Shown here: in pieces, positions 16,666-26,062 of the stretch
How the letters are laid out: every line of letters begins with the position of its first letter
Numbering within the stretch: the first letter of the stretch is position 1
Notes under the pieces: model-generated
The model's input: the letters and a program-made list of their open reading frames with translations, nothing else
Databases searched by the model: none
Told to the model about the DNA's origin: nothing
From: Bacteroidales bacterium
GTDB lineage: Bacteria > Bacteroidota > Bacteroidia > Bacteroidales > P3
DNA length: 64,000 bases
NCBI GenBank assembly: GCA_017542345.1
Contig: JAFXXI010000010.1
Location: 1 to 64,000 of the forward strand
Reading direction: 5' to 3'
Program-made: the position numbers and the translations under genes

Positions 16666-17500
16666 TTCTTGTTGCCGACAGCGGAGCACCAAGACTTCGT
16701 GGGTGGATGTAGAGTCTGGTAACAAGATAGTTACCGAAGGACTCAATCCCCATTTCACCACCGACGAGCAATTCCTTGCTGCCTGTAAGAAGGTGCTGGA
16801 GACGTGCCATAGCACATCTCTACAGCAGGTGCTCTTTTATGGGGCAGGATGTGGAAGCAAGGTGCAGCGGGAGCGGGTAAAGATCATACTCTCAGAGGCA
16901 TTCGGAGTCGACGACGTGCAGGTGGAGACCGACATGCTGGGTGCCTGCCGCGCCGTATGCGGAGACAAGGCTAGTCTCGTTGGCATCCTAGGCACTGGCA
17001 GCAACGCCTGCTACTACGACGGCGAGCGCATCAAATGTCAGCCGACAAGCACCGGTTATGTCTTGGGCGACAAAGGCTCGGCCAATCATGTGGGGCGTGT
17101 CTTGTTGAATGACTACCTTACACACCGTATGCCGGCAGCGTTAAGGCGCATGTTCCATGAAACTTACCACCTTTCGGACGCCAAGTTGATGGATGCCGTC
17201 TACCATCAGCCTCACCCTAACCGTTTCCTTGCCTCGTTGGCTCCTTTTGCAGTGCAGCACCAAGAGGAGGAGTATTGTGGCGGTGTGATTTGGGAAACGC
17301 TTTGCGACTGGTACTTCGACCCCTTGCTGCCGCTTCGTCGGCGGGCACGGTATTGGGAAGGTACGCTTCACGTTGTAGGGGGTTATGCGAAAGCCATTGA
17401 ACCTACGTTGAGACGTTATTTTGAAGACGATGGCCTGCAGGTGGGTACCGTCGTGGCCGATCCAACGGAGGGATTGCTGCGCTATCACAAAACGGTATAA
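16662..17500 (+). pseudogene. BadF/BadG-type N-acetylglucosamine kinase, frameshifted near the start
   Basis: An ATG at 16662 (ATGA overlap with pyrD) encodes MILVADSG and then goes out of frame. One A appears lost at 16685/16686, where GGAGC replaces the expected GGAAGC. Restoring it gives ADSGSTKTSWVDVESG, the phosphate-1 loop of the ASKHA kinase fold, and continues without stops to 17500. Later motifs are intact: GAGCG, GILGTGSNACYYDG and GYVLGDKGSANHVG. An internal GTG at 16703 would lack the phosphate loop. It is either a recent inactivation or a sequence error. By family it phosphorylates GlcNAc or a related sugar. Confidence 0.8.
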
Positions 17501-17555
17501 GGGAATGTGTGATAGTTGTATATACTCTTGTGTAGATGTGCTGGTGAGAAAATTA

Positions 17556-17588
17556 TTTGGAGAATTCAAAAATATTGTTTAATTTTGC
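17556..17588 (+). promoter_or_regulatory. Promoter of the 17677 lipoprotein gene
   Basis: -33 TTTG at 17556-17559 and -7 TAATTTTGC at 17580-17588 with 20-base spacing. The leader to the ATG is about 80 bases. Confidence 0.75.
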
Positions 17589-17676
17589 ACAACGAAAAAA
17601 ATGATCAGCGGCTCATTTCCGGCTCACCGTTGTATCAGTTAGTAAATGAACCTGAAACAACAAACAACAATACAAT

Positions 17677-18726
17677 ATGAAAAAGAGTTACTATTTGTTG
17701 GCCGCGATGGCTGTTTCGGTATTGCTGGCATCTTGCGGATGCAAATGTAGCACCGAGCCCAAGATCAGTTCGAAGATGGTCACCAAGCTTTTCAATGAAA
17801 AGGCTACGGAGTTGTGCTTGAATAAGCAGTACACCTCCTTCGACACGGGTTACTACGAGCAGAACGATGAGAATGCACGTTTGGTGCTGCAGAAACTGGC
17901 TCACGCCGGTGTTATCGACTACAAAGTGGAGCGCTTTGCATGGTTTAACAAGTGCACCGACATCAGGTACACAGTAACTAAATACATAGACTATTACTGC
18001 GAGAATACTGGTGAAAAGGTGAATGTTCAGAAGGTGATGGGAAATGATACAGTGATTTACTATGACCTTGAGGAGCACTATATGGTGAATGTACAGGTTA
18101 AGTCCAAATACAAATCCATGATTGTTGACGCTAAGCCGGTACCGGCTGGGGACAAGGATTTGGCTTTCCCGCTGTATAAAGAAACGAGTGAAGATACTAT
18201 GCAGAGCAATGAGGCATGGCCTGCTATGGAATCTCCCAAGGTGCCAGAAGCTCCGCATGAGCGTAAAGACATCAAGTGTGCCGAGAGAAAAGATGTCACC
18301 GAACCCGCTGTTACTAAAAAGGAGACTCCCAAGAAAGTGAAATATCCTATTTGCAAGTCGATTGATCCTGCAACGGAAGAGGCCTATAAGGCAGCCCATG
18401 AGCTTGAACGCAGAGGTACGGTTACCATCTTTGCCTATCAGGTTGACGCGGTCAAGGCTCGCAACATACAGACCTTCAAGAAGGAGGATGGCACTCTGGG
18501 TGCCCGCTGCGAAGTCATCCTTAAGTCGAACAAAGTTACTCCGCAGGCACATATTCTGATGGGTCATATCATTGATGGTATCCCTGCCAAGGTGGATATT
18601 AAGTTGACCTATTATATTGACAAAGGCTGGACAATTGATAGTGCCGAGAACTTTGCACTGCCCGCAATTAACCCGAACGATGTAATAAAAGAGGTCGTTG
18701 AAGCGGTTAAAGACGCTGTCGAGTAA
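17677..18726 (+). CDS. CGCK-family lipoprotein, long form
   Basis: A 349-residue lipoprotein (LLASCGCKC). It is a paralogue of the protein at 43076: both share the CGCK lipobox context, a GYY/FE-x-ND segment followed by V/RLxKLA, then TVxxAYxxxxVKxRNI and a C-terminal xYxDKGWxxD. The long form has a Lys/Glu/Pro-rich middle linker (~195-225). The function is unknown; the mature domain is probably periplasmic. It has its own promoter and strong terminator. Confidence 0.8.
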   Translation: MKKSYYLLAAMAVSVLLASCGCKCSTEPKISSKMVTKLFNEKATELCLNKQYTSFDTGYYEQNDENARLVLQKLAHAGVIDYKVERFAWFNKCTDIRYTVTKYIDYYCENTGEKVNVQKVMGNDTVIYYDLEEHYMVNVQVKSKYKSMIVDAKPVPAGDKDLAFPLYKETSEDTMQSNEAWPAMESPKVPEAPHERKDIKCAERKDVTEPAVTKKETPKKVKYPICKSIDPATEEAYKAAHELERRGTVTIFAYQVDAVKARNIQTFKKEDGTLGARCEVILKSNKVTPQAHILMGHIIDGIPAKVDIKLTYYIDKGWTIDSAENFALPAINPNDVIKEVVEAVKDAVE

Positions 18727-18746
18727 TGTGAGGAAAGCACAGACTG

Positions 18747-18783
18747 AGAGGTTGCCGGCATAGACGGCAACCTCTTTTTTTTG
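18747..18783 (+). terminator. Rho-independent terminator
   Basis: An 11-bp stem (AGAGGTTGCCG and complement) with a short loop is followed by a run of nine T. Confidence 0.88.
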
Positions 18784-18885
18784 TCGCAGACATATGGCGA
18801 GGGGTAAAAAAAGAGATATATACACAATATTTGTATTTATTGCGCGTTAATTTTCTCATTAACGACAAACACTAATTCTACAACA

Positions 18886-19317
18886 ATGGATTTAACAAAC
18901 ATCTTGGTCATTGCCGGCAAGCCGGATTTGAGTGAACTGGTGTCGCAAACCAAAGGCGGCGCCGTGGTGATGAACCTCGTGACAGGACAGAAGTACCCCG
19001 TCTTCAAGAACGACCGCATTTCGTCGCTTGGCGAGATACGCATATTTACCGATAACGATGAGCGCCCTCTCGACGAGGTGATGATTGCCATCCACAAGGT
19101 GCTCGAGGGCAAGCCGACCTCCTTTGAGCCCAAGAAGGCCGACAGCAAGGAGATGTTCTCCCTGCTGGAGAAGGCGCTGCCCGACTACGACCGCGAGCGC
19201 GTGCATGCCTCGGATGTGAAGAAGCTCTTCTCGTGGTACAACATTCTGCTGGCTTCGGGCAAGGTGTCCTTCGAGGAGGAGAAGCCCGAGGAGACGGAAG
19301 CCAAGACCGAACAATAA
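18886..19317 (+). CDS. DUF5606 protein
   Basis: A 143-residue protein with the typical DUF5606 opening (NILVIAGKPDLSELVSQTKGG) and a Lys/Glu-rich tail. The family is found in Bacteroidota and its role is unknown; it looks cytoplasmic, with no signal peptide. The lipoprotein gene follows after 21 bases and metG 4 bases after that, so the three probably form one unit. No convincing -7 element was seen upstream. Confidence 0.85.
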   Translation: MDLTNILVIAGKPDLSELVSQTKGGAVVMNLVTGQKYPVFKNDRISSLGEIRIFTDNDERPLDEVMIAIHKVLEGKPTSFEPKKADSKEMFSLLEKALPDYDRERVHASDVKKLFSWYNILLASGKVSFEEEKPEETEAKTEQ

Positions 19318-19338
19318 CCCCTAAAACAATAGAAGAGT

Positions 19339-20442
19339 ATGAAGAAAGCACTCGTAGCTCTGTGCGCGCTGGCCATGTTAGGTATGACGGCCTGCAACAA
19401 GGAAGAAGACCCCGAGGTACTGTCTGGCAACCGTGAAACGCCCGCTACCCCAACGCCCACTCCGACACCTACGCCCACCCCGCAGGGAGCAGGACAGGAA
19501 GGTGTCTACAACCCTGGCGCCCGCATTGTGGCCATCAGTGTTGATGGCGCCCCCTCGGAGCAATGGACTTGGAACGAAGACGGACAGCTGGTGTCGGTGA
19601 CCGACGCGTCGTCCAGCACGGAGAAAATGCACTACACCTATAGCAGCGACGGCCGCATCAGCAGCGTCACCCTCAATGCCAACGGCGCTATGAGCGGCGA
19701 CATGGGCGTTACCTACAGCGGCGAATACATCTCCGCCTTGAGCGTTATGAGCGGCGCAGATGAAATAGTGGCTGCGCAGGTGTCGCACAACAGCGCCAAC
19801 AAAGTCAGCGGCGCTACCCTTGAACTCGAGGACGACCTGCTGGTGGACGTCTTCAACGGCGTCATCGGCCAATTTATCGGTGATAGTACCGGCAACGGGC
19901 TCATCAACGGCATGGACAGCACCAGCGCCTCGGTGCGGTTCACCTGGACTGGCGACAATGTCGGCACCGCCATCCTCAACATCAAGGCCCGCCTGGAGAC
20001 CACGTTGGGACAGATTGGCTCGATGATTGACGACTACAGCATCTTCGGCTCCTATGGCACAATCATTCAGCAGATGGTTACCTATGCACCCGACAAGAAG
20101 GTGTATCTCCGCGTGTCGCTGGCTGACACGGCAGCCTATACCTACGACAACCACGTCAACCCGTTCCGCCACAATTTGGGCCGCCTGATTCCCGACGACA
20201 TGAGCCTCACCCTCGACCTCTCGGCTCTCACGGCAAACAATGCTGCCAGCGAGGTGCATTCCACAGGTGCTTCCCTCGATGTCCTCATCGCTATTACTAC
20301 CACGCCGATGCAGGTATACCACACGGATTACCCCATGGCCGGCAACAGCAGCAGCTATAGCTACCAGTACAATACCGACGGCTACCCTGTAAGTGTCACG
20401 AACCAGGAGGGCAGCGTCAAGACATACACTTATCAGCAATAA
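19339..20442 (+). CDS. Surface lipoprotein with Thr-Pro repeat linker
   Basis: A 367-residue lipoprotein. The lipidated Cys is followed by NKEEDPE, which fits the Bacteroidota lipoprotein export signal (Lys plus acidic residues at +2 to +5), so it is probably on the cell surface. A (TP)n linker (~36-48) precedes a mostly beta domain. That domain has YD-type hairpins at both ends ([16 protein letters not shown] near the start, [16 protein letters not shown] near the end), like DUF4595-type proteins. Function unknown. It lies between DUF5606 and metG. Confidence 0.78.
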   Translation: MKKALVALCALAMLGMTACNKEEDPEVLSGNRETPATPTPTPTPTPTPQGAGQEGVYNPGARIVAISVDGAPSEQWTWNEDGQLVSVTDASSSTEKMHYTYSSDGRISSVTLNANGAMSGDMGVTYSGEYISALSVMSGADEIVAAQVSHNSANKVSGATLELEDDLLVDVFNGVIGQFIGDSTGNGLINGMDSTSASVRFTWTGDNVGTAILNIKARLETTLGQIGSMIDDYSIFGSYGTIIQQMVTYAPDKKVYLRVSLADTAAYTYDNHVNPFRHNLGRLIPDDMSLTLDLSALTANNAASEVHSTGASLDVLIAITTTPMQVYHTDYPMAGNSSSYSYQYNTDGYPVSVTNQEGSVKTYTYQQ

Positions 20443-20446
20443 CAGA

Positions 20447-22507
20447 ATGACATACACCGAGAAAGACCATCGCTACAAACGCTATACAGTCACCTCGGCA
20501 CTGCCCTACGCCAATGGCCCGGTGCATATTGGTCACCTGGCGGGGGTGTATGTGCCTGCCGACGTCTATGTGCGCTACCTGCGCGCCCAGGGAGAGCAGG
20601 TGATGTTCATCGGCGGAAGCGACGAACATGGCGTGCCTATCACCATCAAAGCCCGCAAAGAGGGCTGCATGCCGCAGGACATCGTCGACCGCTATCACAA
20701 GATAATCAAGGATAGTTTTGCCGAGCTGGGCATCTCGTTCGACATCTACAGCCGCACCTCCAGCAAGGAACACCACGAGACCGCAGCGGCCTATTTCAAA
20801 AAGCTCTACGACGAGGGCAAGTTTGTCGAGAAGGTGTCCATGCAGTACTACGACGAGGAGGCGGGCTGCTTCCTGGCTGACCGCTACATTACTGGCACCT
20901 GCCCCCACTGCGGCAACGAGCGCGCCTATGGCGACCAGTGCGAAGCCTGTGGTACCTCGCTCAATGCCACCGACCTCATCAATCCCAAGAGCGCCCTCAG
21001 CGGCTCGATGCCCGTCCTCAAGGAGACCAAGCACTGGTTCCTCCCCCTTGACCAAGACGAGCCGTGGCTGCGTGAGTGGATACTCGAGAGTCACAAGGGC
21101 GACTGGAAGACCAATGTCTATGGTCAGTGCAAGTCGTGGATCGACGCCGGTTTGCAGCCCCGCGCCGTCACGCGCGACCTTGACTGGGGTGTGAAGGTGC
21201 CCATTGAGGGTGCCGACGGCAAGGTGCTCTATGTTTGGTTCGACGCTCCCATTGGATACATCAGCTTCACCAAGCAGCTCAAGGGCGACGACTGGGAGAA
21301 GTGGTGGAAAGACCAGGACACCAAGTTGGTGCACTTCATCGGCAAGGACAATATCGTCTTCCATTGCATCATCTTCCCCTCGATGCTCCACGCTGACGGC
21401 AGCTATATCCTGCCCGCCAATGTGCCTGCCAACGAGTTTCTCAACCTTGAGGGCGACAAGATCAGCACCTCGCGCAACTGGGCCGTGTGGCTGCATGAGT
21501 ACCTGAAGGAGTTCCCCGGCAAGCAGGACGTGCTACGCTACACCCTCTGCTCCAACGCCCCCGAGACCAAGGATAACGACTTTACATGGAAGGACTTCCA
21601 GCTCAAGAACAACAGCGAGTTGGTTGCCATCCTCGGCAACTTTGTCAATCGCACGCTGGTGCTGACGCATAAGTTCTATGGCGGCAAAGTGCCTGCCTGT
21701 GGACCTCTTGGAGAGGCTGAACAGGAGGTGGTCAAAGAGATGGCTACTTTCCCCGAGCGCATAGGCCGCAGTATCGAGACCTATCGCTTCCGCGAGGCGC
21801 TCGCCGAGATGATGAATCTTGCCCGTATGGGCAACAAGTACCTCACCGATACCGAGCCCTGGAAGCTCATCAAGACTGACCCCGAGCGCACCGCCACGGT
21901 GATGAACCTCTCGCTACAGATCTGCGCCAATCTGGCAGTCCTCTGTGCTCCCTTCCTGCCCTTCACGGCCGACAAGCTGCACCTCATGCTCAACCTTCCC
22001 GCCAAGGGCTGGCAGGACGCCGGACATGCCGATCTCCTCATGGAAGGCCACACTATCGGCACTCCCGAGTTGCTCTTCGAGCAAATCAGCGACGAGACCA
22101 TCCAGGCCCAGGTCGACAAGTTACAGGCCACCAAGGTGCAAAACGAGCTCAACGCCTGGAAGCCCGCCGAGGTGAAGGCTGCGGTGACCATCGACGACTT
22201 CGGTAAGATGGACATCCGCGTGGGCACCATCCTTGAATGCCAGAAGGTCCCCAAGGCCGACAAACTGCTTCAGTTCAAGATTGAGGATGGCATGGGTACA
22301 CGCACCATCGTCAGCGGTATCGCCAAGTACTATCCCGACCCGCAGGTCCTTGTCGGCAAGCAGGTCTGCTTCATCGCCAACTTCCCATCGCGCAAGCTCA
22401 AAGGCGTCGAAAGCCAGGGCATGATACTCAGCGCCGAAGACAAAGATGGCCGCCTCGTCCTTCTCACCCCCAGCGACCTGGTCACCCCCGGCTGTTCCGT
22501 CGGTTGA
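20447..22507 (+). CDS. metG: Methionine-tRNA ligase
   Basis: A 686-residue MetRS. The HIGH motif appears as HIGH in [12 protein letters not shown] and the KMSKS motif as KISTSR. A zinc knuckle is formed by [18 protein letters not shown]. The C-terminal ~110 residues are an EMAP-type tRNA-binding OB fold ([20 protein letters not shown]), which promotes dimerisation and tRNA binding. The start [16 protein letters not shown] at 20447 is used because an upstream in-frame ATG lies inside the preceding gene. Confidence 0.96.
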   Translation: MTYTEKDHRYKRYTVTSALPYANGPVHIGHLAGVYVPADVYVRYLRAQGEQVMFIGGSDEHGVPITIKARKEGCMPQDIVDRYHKIIKDSFAELGISFDIYSRTSSKEHHETAAAYFKKLYDEGKFVEKVSMQYYDEEAGCFLADRYITGTCPHCGNERAYGDQCEACGTSLNATDLINPKSALSGSMPVLKETKHWFLPLDQDEPWLREWILESHKGDWKTNVYGQCKSWIDAGLQPRAVTRDLDWGVKVPIEGADGKVLYVWFDAPIGYISFTKQLKGDDWEKWWKDQDTKLVHFIGKDNIVFHCIIFPSMLHADGSYILPANVPANEFLNLEGDKISTSRNWAVWLHEYLKEFPGKQDVLRYTLCSNAPETKDNDFTWKDFQLKNNSELVAILGNFVNRTLVLTHKFYGGKVPACGPLGEAEQEVVKEMATFPERIGRSIETYRFREALAEMMNLARMGNKYLTDTEPWKLIKTDPERTATVMNLSLQICANLAVLCAPFLPFTADKLHLMLNLPAKGWQDAGHADLLMEGHTIGTPELLFEQISDETIQAQVDKLQATKVQNELNAWKPAEVKAAVTIDDFGKMDIRVGTILECQKVPKADKLLQFKIEDGMGTRTIVSGIAKYYPDPQVLVGKQVCFIANFPSRKLKGVESQGMILSAEDKDGRLVLLTPSDLVTPGCSVG

Positions 22508-22540
22508 TTGGCTTGAAGTAACCTCAATTATTATTGTTAA

Positions 22541-22587
22541 ACCACTGGCTTACCGCTATACCACAGCGGTAAGCCAGTGGTATTTTG
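22541..22587 (+). terminator. Rho-independent terminator after metG
   Basis: A perfect 17-bp stem (ACCACTGGCTTACCGCT and complement) with a 7-base loop is followed by TATTTTGTTT. Confidence 0.88.
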
Positions 22588-22661
22588 TTTGTAAATGAAC
22601 ATGTTGCAAGACGTGCGGAAAAATAGGGGACGGTTTCGGAATTTCCCTCGGAGAATGGTTG

Positions 22662-22670
22662 TACTTTTGC
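22662..22670 (+). promoter_or_regulatory. -7 element for the 22752 gene
   Basis: TACTTTTGC lies 82 bases upstream of the start. The first in-frame ATG (22659) overlaps it and is rejected as the start. Confidence 0.65.
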
Positions 22671-22751
22671 ATCAGAAAAAGAGCGGGAGAATGTGAGAAC
22701 ACAAAAGTAACGACGAAAAAGAAACAAACAAATAAAGAAAGGAGTAACAAT

Positions 22752-23846
22752 ATGAAAACCTCGAAAGCAATTGTCCTCGTGATGGCCGCCCTGGCCCTCT
22801 GTGCCTCACCAGCCCTGGCTCAGCGCAACGCTGGTTCGCGCGGCGGCGGAAGCCACAGCACCAGCAGTTCGCGGGGCTCCAGTAGCTACAGCGCCCCGAG
22901 TCGCTCATCGTCATCGAGCAGTTCCAGCCGCAGCTACAGTGCCCCCAGCCGCTCGTCGTCGAGCAGTTCGAGCCGCAACTATAGCGCTCCCAGCCGCTCG
23001 TCGAGCAGCTCTGCCCCGAGCCGCAGCTACCGCAGCTCGTCTCCCAGCCGTCCGGCCTCTGCCGGAGTGCGCAGCGGTGAACGCGGTGTGCGTAGCGAAG
23101 GTGCCCCCACCACGCGTCAGGCGCCGAATGTGCGCAGCGTCCGTCAGGCCGGCACCACGGCTCCTCGTAGCGGCGCCGTCAGCGCAGGCTCGCGCAATGG
23201 CAATCCCGGTGCTTCCCGCGTAGGTACTGGTGCCCCCAGCCGTGCCGCCGTCGGTCCCCGTGCCGGTGCAGCCCCCCAGCGTGAAGTCGCCCCCGGCAGC
23301 CCTCGCAACGCAGGTGTAGCCCCCCGTGGTGCTACCCCCGGCCCTGGTGACCACTATGCCCGCGCCGGTCGTCCTGGAGGCTATGTGCCCCCGGCGGTCC
23401 GCCCCATCCGCCCCGCCCCCTACTTCCACCACCCCTGGCACCATCGCATGGTCCACTGCCACCCCGTCTACTGGGCTCCGCTGCCCCCGCGTCCCTGGTA
23501 CTGGCCCGGCTTCTGGCACTACTGCAACAGCTACTGGTATGACTACCATGTCACCGACGTAGTTGTGGTGCGCCAGTACGTCCAGGATACCTACAAGGTC
23601 GACATGGTCACCTACGGCATCAGCGGCGACATCATGTACGCCATCGTCCGTGACGGCGGCAGCACCTACCTGCAGGTCTACGACAAAGACGACCACCTGC
23701 TGGCCGAGCAGAAAATCAACCGCAAATACTGCAATATGGTCATCGACGCCGAGAACGGCGGCTGCTGGATCAGCAAGAAGCACGACAAAGACCCCCTGCT
23801 CTTCATCTGGGCCGACGGCCAGCTGCTGATATATGAAGAAGACTAA
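22752..23846 (+). CDS. Secreted Ser/Arg/Tyr-repeat protein with a C-terminal globular domain
   Basis: A 364-residue protein with a signal peptide (ASPALAQ). Residues ~24-105 are low complexity, with repeats of the SYSAPSRSSSSS type. Next comes an Arg/Gly/Pro-rich region (~105-215) and a His/Trp/Pro/Tyr-rich stretch (~215-265). About 95 ordered C-terminal residues end it (YGISGDIMYAIVRDGGSTYLQV). Composition suggests a disordered, positively charged envelope or extracellular protein; function unknown. The Nudix gene overlaps its 3' end by 14 bases. Confidence 0.78.
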   Translation: MKTSKAIVLVMAALALCASPALAQRNAGSRGGGSHSTSSSRGSSSYSAPSRSSSSSSSSRSYSAPSRSSSSSSSRNYSAPSRSSSSSAPSRSYRSSSPSRPASAGVRSGERGVRSEGAPTTRQAPNVRSVRQAGTTAPRSGAVSAGSRNGNPGASRVGTGAPSRAAVGPRAGAAPQREVAPGSPRNAGVAPRGATPGPGDHYARAGRPGGYVPPAVRPIRPAPYFHHPWHHRMVHCHPVYWAPLPPRPWYWPGFWHYCNSYWYDYHVTDVVVVRQYVQDTYKVDMVTYGISGDIMYAIVRDGGSTYLQVYDKDDHLLAEQKINRKYCNMVIDAENGGCWISKKHDKDPLLFIWADGQLLIYEED

Positions 23847-24258
23847 ATACACATACGAGTACCCCCGCCCGATGCTCACGGCCGACTGTGTGGTCGTAAG
23901 TCCTCGGGCGGAGGTGCTTTTGGTGCGCCGCGGCAACGACCCCTTCCGCGGCTGCTGGGCCTTGCCGGGCGGCTTCATGGAGATGGACGAGACTATCGAG
24001 CAATGCGCTGTGCGTGAACTGAATGAAGAGACCGGCCTTGTTGTAGGCCTCGACAATCTGCGGCTGGTGGGTGTCTTCAGCGCCCCCGGCCGCGACCCTC
24101 GCGGCCGCACCGTCACCGTCGCCTATGCCGTCCACCTCGATGCCCCCGTCACCGCCACCGCCGGTGACGATGCCGCCGAGGTGCGCTGGTGGTCTTTGGC
24201 CGATTTACCACCCCTGGCGTTCGACCATGCCGAGGTCATCGACGCGGCCCTCCGATAG
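23833..24258 (+). CDS. Nudix hydrolase
   Basis: A 141-residue protein with a complete Nudix box (GGFMEMDETIEQ then CAVRELNEETGL, fitting Gx5Ex7REUxEExGU). It hydrolyses a nucleoside diphosphate linked to another group. The N-terminal YEYPRPMLTADCVV is typical of the ADP-ribose/8-oxo-dGTP-like Bacteroidota group, but the substrate cannot be assigned. It starts inside the end of the preceding gene. Confidence 0.9.
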   Translation: MKKTKYTYEYPRPMLTADCVVVSPRAEVLLVRRGNDPFRGCWALPGGFMEMDETIEQCAVRELNEETGLVVGLDNLRLVGVFSAPGRDPRGRTVTVAYAVHLDAPVTATAGDDAAEVRWWSLADLPPLAFDHAEVIDAALR

Positions 24259-24276
24259 CAGTCTATAGGCCCGCTT

Positions 24277-24331
24277 CCCCTCCGGTCCCCCTCCGGTCCC
24301 CCTCCGGTCCCGCTCCGGTCCCCCTCCGCTC
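24277..24331. repeat. C-rich 11-nt tandem units, partial element
   Basis: Five contiguous 11-nt units of the CCCCTCCGGTC type, the last being CCCCTCCGCTC. A G-rich stretch (24350-24379) that could pair with them follows. These are the same units that begin the elements at 6726 and 42793, but the GTTCTACGGTC-type units are missing. The element lies between the Nudix and S41 protease genes. Confidence 0.7.
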
Positions 24332-24448
24332 TTTTTGGGTCGAGTTGCGAAGGGGAGGCGAGGAGGGTGGGGAGGGGGTGTCTCCCGCACGGCGGCCAAA
24401 AATTGTTTCTATGTATAATAATATCGTTTTCGTTTCGTTAATGAGGGT

Positions 24449-26062
24449 ATGAATCCGGACAAGGCAAGACAGTCGGGCTCGTTCGTTTTAGTACTCGTAG
24501 CCATGGTGTTAGGGGTGCTGATTGGGGTCATGGTGGCCTCTAATCCGGCACTCCGGAGGGCATCGTCGCAAGAGGACAAGATTGGCGAGGTGACCGGCTT
24601 GATCGAGAGTGAGTATGTCGATGCTATCGACCCCGACTCGCTGAGCGACAGGTTGTTGTCTGTGATGCTTGCCGAGCTGGACCCCCACAGCACCTATCTT
24701 TCGGCCCGCGAGACCGAGCGCACCGACGAGATGATGCGCGGCTCGTTTGAGGGTGTGGGCATCGTGTTGCACCGCGAGGGCGACACCACTTTCGTGGGAC
24801 AGGTGCTTGCCGGCGGTCCGTCGGCTGGTTCGGGATTGCTGCCGGGCGACCTGATTGTCACCGTCGACGGCGATACCGTCAGCGGTGTGGGCATGGAAGC
24901 CGACTCGGTGGTGGCACGCCTGCGCGGACCGCGCGGAAGCAAGGTAACGGTGCGGGTGGAGAGGTTGAAGCAGAAAGGCGGGAAGAACGATACTGAGACG
25001 CTGACGTTCAACATACGACGTGGTGTGGTGGGGCACCAGACGGTGGCCTGCGCCACCATGCTCGACGACACCACGGGCTATATCTTCCTTACCTCGTTCT
25101 CCAGTACCAGTTATGACGAATTCCACGACGCGCTGAGGCGGCTCAAGGCCCGGGGAATGCGGAAACTCATCTTTGATTTGCGCAGCAACAGCGGCGGCTC
25201 GCTGTCGAGTGCCATAGGCATCGCTGGCGAGTTGTTGCCCGCCGGCAGCCCGATTGTCTACACCCAGGGCGCCCACAGCCGTCGCAGCGATATCAAGTCG
25301 CACCGCGGAGGCCTCTTCACCAAGGGCACCGTGGTGGTGATGGTCGACGAGAACTCTGCCTCGGCCAGCGAGGTGGTGGCCGGTGCGTTGCAAGACAACG
25401 ACCGCGCTTTGATTGTGGGTCGCCGTACCTTTGGCAAGGGACTGGTGCAGACGGAGTTTACGTTGAAAGACGGCAGCTCGGTGCTGCTCACCACAGCGCG
25501 TTACTACACTCCCTCGGGACGTTGCATACAGCGTTCGTATACAGGGGGCACCGACAAATACTATCGCGAATACATCGAGCAATTGATAGGAGAGTCGTAT
25601 GCCGACTCGGCGAAGGTGCACATTGCCGACTCCACGCCCTACCACACGCTGGGAGGCCGCGTGGTCTACGGCGGCGGTGGCATTGTGCCCGACCGGCTGC
25701 TGACCTACCGCAAGGACCAGTCGTTTGTCTACTACAACGCCATCGCGGGCAAAGGGCTGCTCAACAAAGTTGCCTTCGCCAACGTGCGCCGTCATGCAGG
25801 AGAATGGCTGATGCGCTATCCCAATGCCGAGGCGTTCGGACGCGGCTTCCAGACGAGCCCTGCTATGCTGGCCGAGGTGGTGGCCGAAGGCGAACGTGCC
25901 GGTGTGGCGCGCGACGCCGCCAGCCTCGACGCACAGCGCACCTTGATTTGCAGTATGCTCAAAGCCTACATAGGGCTGGCGCTTTACGGCAACGAAGCCT
26001 TCCACGCCGCCTACCTGCCGGTCGACGAAGACCTCAACCAAACCCTAAACATGAAGTTATGA
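24449..26062 (+). CDS. S41 family C-terminal processing peptidase
   Basis: A 537-residue periplasmic protease with an N-terminal membrane anchor (~11-30), a PDZ domain (~98-172; GVGIVLHREGD), and an S41 catalytic domain. The Ser305-Lys330 dyad is placed in ENSASASEV and RTFGKG. A ~170-residue C-terminal extension follows. It trims or degrades envelope proteins. Its stop overlaps the thioredoxin-like gene (ATGA). Confidence 0.93.
   Translation: MNPDKARQSGSFVLVLVAMVLGVLIGVMVASNPALRRASSQEDKIGEVTGLIESEYVDAIDPDSLSDRLLSVMLAELDPHSTYLSARETERTDEMMRGSFEGVGIVLHREGDTTFVGQVLAGGPSAGSGLLPGDLIVTVDGDTVSGVGMEADSVVARLRGPRGSKVTVRVERLKQKGGKNDTETLTFNIRRGVVGHQTVACATMLDDTTGYIFLTSFSSTSYDEFHDALRRLKARGMRKLIFDLRSNSGGSLSSAIGIAGELLPAGSPIVYTQGAHSRRSDIKSHRGGLFTKGTVVVMVDENSASASEVVAGALQDNDRALIVGRRTFGKGLVQTEFTLKDGSSVLLTTARYYTPSGRCIQRSYTGGTDKYYREYIEQLIGESYADSAKVHIADSTPYHTLGGRVVYGGGGIVPDRLLTYRKDQSFVYYNAIAGKGLLNKVAFANVRRHAGEWLMRYPNAEAFGRGFQTSPAMLAEVVAEGERAGVARDAASLDAQRTLICSMLKAYIGLALYGNEAFHAAYLPVDEDLNQTLNMKL

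Noticed and set aside
22911..24116. 401-codon minus-strand frame rich in Ala, Gly and Thr
   Set aside because: It is the complement of the Ser/Arg repeats and the Nudix gene; composition follows from the repeat.
24509..26041. 510-codon minus-strand frame opposite the S41 protease gene
   Set aside because: Shadow of a confident gene; no recognisable motif.
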